Shown here in pieces: positions 61,587 through 64,000 of a stretch of 64,000 nt of DNA. Below the pieces are notes generated by a model. That model was not told the origin of the DNA. It searched no databases and was given only the letters and a program-made list of their open reading frames with translations. The number at the start of each line of letters is the position of its first letter. The stretch's first letter is position 1. A program made the position numbers and the translations under genes. Origin of the DNA: Pseudohalocynthiibacter aestuariivivens (lineage in GTDB: Bacteria > Pseudomonadota > Alphaproteobacteria > Rhodobacterales > Rhodobacteraceae); assembly GCF_018457175.1 (NCBI RefSeq), contig NZ_JAGFNU010000007.1:1-64000 (forward strand). Direction: 5' to 3'.

Positions 61587-63284
61587 CTACTTTACCAAAT
61601 AGGGTTTGCTTAAAACCTGTGGCGTTTGATGCTTTTGGCTTTCAGCTGGGAAATCACCCATGAGGTGCGGATGCATACCCTGATTCTTAAGATTCTGAAG
61701 GAATTGTCCAAACCCTGAAAGATCTACCATTTTCGGTGCTTCGGTCAGGCGCCTTGGCCCTCGTTGTCCGATTTCATCAATGATCGATTGAAGTGGCTCC
61801 ATCGGGGATTCAACAAATTCAGCCATTGTCCAGATTCTCACCCGCGCCTTCGTTGCGGGTGCCCGAAGCACATCCAGAAATTCGCTTTCAATTTTCTGTA
61901 ATTGTGCGGCGGACTTGCGAATATCGGAAAAGTTTGAATTCGAATGAAACAGCCGAACCGACCAAGCACCAGTCACAACCGAGATCTGCGCGTTCGGGTC
62001 CCGCGCGATATGAGATGTGATTTTTTGATTGTCGGCTGGCCCAAACTGAAGGCACTGTCGCTCTCCCCGGGTGTTCCAGATCAAATTGTTCAAGAAAGAA
62101 TAGGGATTGTAATCTCTCAAAGCTGCGGAATTGGACAGACAGCCCAAATAAATTTCTTGTTTGCCTGAAAATTCGACCTCTTGAGGCGCAAAAAGATGCC
62201 CGTGAACTTTTGACCCCGTCGTTTTGGCAAGCCACGTTTCAAAGCCATCGAACAGATCTGAAAACCCTGCAAATACTGAGTAAGGGGCCGACGTTACCCC
62301 ATTTTCCCTTCCGTAATTTGGGAAACGGCTTTGCATATACAAACCCGGTCTGCCGCGGGTTCGCCGATCCACAGCCTTCGCAAATATCCTGTCAATCTTG
62401 CCGGGGTTTGGCTCTGCCCGTCTTTGAACCGCAAGAGAATCTGTCAGAAATGTAGCGTACAAACGATTTGCCCGTGGCCAGATTTTCCGAGCCACAAAGC
62501 AGTCAGAACGGCGTAAAAGCTGCAAATGATCGTCATAAAAGATATGAGGTTTGCCCTGAAAATCAAACTTAGACAGCGTTAGCGAACGGCTTTCAATGCT
62601 CACCGAATAAAGCCGCGCCAAAGTTTGAAAATAGCTTTCATCCGGTATCCAGACTCGTCTGAAGTAACGTTCGTAAATTTTACGGTCGGGGCTTTCCAAA
62701 ATGGCAGACAGAGTTTGCCGCGTCAGGCACCACCACTGTGATCCCATATGCGGAACGAGACCCAAAGGAACCCGGCGCTTGTACCCCAGTCGCCGTTGCA
62801 TTCGGACATATCGATCAAAAAGGTAGCGATTTCGTTTCCATGAAAAGGGGAACCTAAGGGTAAATCGCTCAGAATCCAGCCCACCTACGGTCCAGGGAAC
62901 ATCCTGTGTTGTCGCGCTTTCGATGAAATCGACACGCGGTCTTGCGGCCAAATAGTCAACCAGTTCTGAAACGGGGCGTAGTGGCATACATGACCCTGAC
63001 GCAAGATAGACATGCCGAACATCTTCAAAACTCGACAGCATCAACTCGCACGCCGTTTGTGCAGCGCCCACAATTGACCACGTTCCCCATTCACATCTGT
63101 GACGCTTGGAAAACTTTAGGTTGGGCAGGTCAGACAGTTCTTCAACAAATGCAGTATAGTCAGGTCTGCTAACGCGTTTGTCGGCATGTATCACAACCGG
63201 GCAACCATTGGACGCCCAGTGACGTGCAACTTCGGCAGCCCTGTCCAACGCGGTGTGGACCAGCATGACGATACCAACTGTCAT
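61587..63284 (-). CDS. GT14-type beta-1,6-N-acetylglucosaminyltransferase-like protein with DUF5927
   Basis: A 565-residue protein. The N-terminal ~300 residues are a core-2/I-branching (GT14) domain: GIVMLVHTALDRAAEVARHW, VIHADKRVSR, HVYLASGSCMPLRPVSEL, SQWWCLTRQT and IPDESYFQTLA. The C-terminal ~260 residues correspond to the DUF5927 region found with this domain in alphaproteobacteria (SVFAGFSDLFDGFETWLAKT, NLIWNTRGERQCLQFGPADN). No signal or membrane helix. It belongs to the polysaccharide group with the neighbouring glycosyltransferase and sulfotransferase. Confidence 0.85.
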   Translation of the reverse strand: MTVGIVMLVHTALDRAAEVARHWASNGCPVVIHADKRVSRPDYTAFVEELSDLPNLKFSKRHRCEWGTWSIVGAAQTACELMLSSFEDVRHVYLASGSCMPLRPVSELVDYLAARPRVDFIESATTQDVPWTVGGLDSERFTLRFPFSWKRNRYLFDRYVRMQRRLGYKRRVPLGLVPHMGSQWWCLTRQTLSAILESPDRKIYERYFRRVWIPDESYFQTLARLYSVSIESRSLTLSKFDFQGKPHIFYDDHLQLLRRSDCFVARKIWPRANRLYATFLTDSLAVQRRAEPNPGKIDRIFAKAVDRRTRGRPGLYMQSRFPNYGRENGVTSAPYSVFAGFSDLFDGFETWLAKTTGSKVHGHLFAPQEVEFSGKQEIYLGCLSNSAALRDYNPYSFLNNLIWNTRGERQCLQFGPADNQKITSHIARDPNAQISVVTGAWSVRLFHSNSNFSDIRKSAAQLQKIESEFLDVLRAPATKARVRIWTMAEFVESPMEPLQSIIDEIGQRGPRRLTEAPKMVDLSGFGQFLQNLKNQGMHPHLMGDFPAESQKHQTPQVLSKPYLVK

Positions 63285-63294
63285 CTGCGACCCT

Positions 63295-64000
63295 TCATGC
63301 CCAGTTACCCTTCGACATTAACCCAAGAATTTCGAGTTGCCGCCAATTAATATGTTTCTCTGACCACTTACACCAAAAGTCAGGGCTCTTGTTCTGACTG
63401 GAATAATACGCCTTGTATTCATGACTGTTGGCATAATGTTGCTTCCGTGAAAGCTCTTCTGCTGCCTTTGACGTGAAGGTGTCCAGAAATTTGGCGTGCA
63501 TCAGACAGCCAGATGCCTTCTCCCCACCCCATTCGTCGTAAACAAGGTTAAGACCGCGTGGCAGCAACGAATGAGTAGAGCTGGCATAAGTGTAGCTGCG
63601 ATCCCATTTGACCAGTGGCACCTTGTTCAACGCTGGCGCGCGCTCTGGCTTGTCCGCAAAGAACATACGAGCCCTGGGCCCACCCTGAATCCAGAGGTTT
63701 CCATAATCATGGTTCTTCTGAATCGTGTAATTTCCACTGTCAAACCACGATGCTATTTCGAACGGGTCCTGACCAGCGGCGTAGGGAACTGCGTTGATCG
63801 GACCTTTTGGATACATATCCAATAGCATTGCGCCGAACGATTTGACTGAAGATGTATCCAGCCAATCGGTCAGGGCGTGCAAGGAACGTGTGTCGCAAAA
63901 CGGGTAAACCAAAAACTCATCTACATCGACAACCAGCGTCCAACGACCATGGCCATATCTTCTTTGCAGCCAGTTTAGCCAATCCACTCCAAATCTGGAT
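63295..64000 (-). CDS. Glycosyltransferase family 2/92-type, 5' end cut by window edge
   Basis: The visible 235 codons are the C-terminal part of a glycosyltransferase. WTLVVDVDEFLVYPF carries the DVDEF metal-binding motif of the GT2/GT92-like group (Glyco_tranf_2_4), followed by GAMLLDMYPKGPIN and SGCLMHAKFLDTF. The frame stays open to base 64000 (SRFGVDWLNWL), so GTG 63987 is not the real start. It ends 10 bases before the GT14-type gene in the same direction. Confidence 0.85.
   Translation of the reverse strand, partial: SRFGVDWLNWLQRRYGHGRWTLVVDVDEFLVYPFCDTRSLHALTDWLDTSSVKSFGAMLLDMYPKGPINAVPYAAGQDPFEIASWFDSGNYTIQKNHDYGNLWIQGGPRARMFFADKPERAPALNKVPLVKWDRSYTYASSTHSLLPRGLNLVYDEWGGEKASGCLMHAKFLDTFTSKAAEELSRKQHYANSHEYKAYYSSQNKSPDFWCKWSEKHINWRQLEILGLMSKGNWA

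Noticed and set aside
1-64000. CRISPR array or rRNA gene
   Set aside because: No regularly spaced repeats of 25-40 bases and no rRNA-like sequence were seen; the iterons found are short and few.

Overview
The window looks like a chromosome segment of a marine Roseobacter-type alphaproteobacterium (Rhodobacterales). The best evidence is the right-hand end, where an RNase D gene is followed by lptC-lptA-lptB-rpoN-hpf-ptsN in the order usual for this group, and the presence of roseobacter-style DUF1127 proteins, a tandem sulfotransferase and a GT14/DUF5927-type glycosyltransferase. All assignments rest on reading the sequence; no database search was run.

Left part (0.1-6.7 kb): a DUF1902 antitoxin-like protein, then a divergent locus. 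A 1005-residue BTAD/AAA-ATPase/TPR regulator and a DUF4242 protein lie on the minus strand, facing a SAM methyltransferase, a nitrilase and a GFA-fold zinc protein on the plus strand. From 7.2 to 33.9 kb lies mosaic accessory DNA bounded by two partial copies of the 3' end of a leucine tRNA. Inside it are a PIN/excisionase-type toxin-antitoxin pair with a 9-bp iteron operator; an amide-catabolism block (acetamidase/formamidase, a complete peptide-type ABC importer, an alpha/beta hydrolase, a PLP enzyme of the D-cysteine desulfhydrase/L-cysteate sulfo-lyase family, and a large-subunit N,N-dimethylformamidase with no small subunit); a transposase relic; a biotin-sulfoxide-reductase-type molybdoenzyme; a possible ADP-ribosyltransferase-fold protein coupled to a Tat-exported protein; a second BTAD-type regulator; and a compact integrase-AlpA-VapE replication module.

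Middle (34-39.9 kb): a membrane protein, a 2OG-Fe(II) oxygenase-like protein coupled to two paralogous proteins of unknown function, a GNAT acetyltransferase and small conserved hypotheticals.

The region at 39.9-53 kb is the most unusual part. A long minus-strand series encodes a DUF1127 protein, a 43-residue peptide, a cysteine synthase fused to a glutaredoxin, an OsmC-like protein, two more peptides of 49 and 45 residues, two flavoproteins, an alpha/beta hydrolase, a truncated haemoglobin, a class III cyclase whose catalytic residues have been lost, and a PAS histidine kinase. Opposite it are a paralogous hybrid kinase and an OmpR-type response regulator. A direct repeat, TGTTTCA-N2-TGTTTCA, occurs in three non-coding positions across this locus. 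I infer a redox/haem-sensing regulon with a small-peptide component that I cannot match to a known system.

Right end (53-64 kb): a sulfotransferase-like protein, a DUF1127 gene with its terminator, the core lpt-rpoN-hpf-ptsN block, and on the minus strand a surface-polysaccharide group (tandem sulfotransferase, GT14-type transferase, and a glycosyltransferase cut by the window edge).
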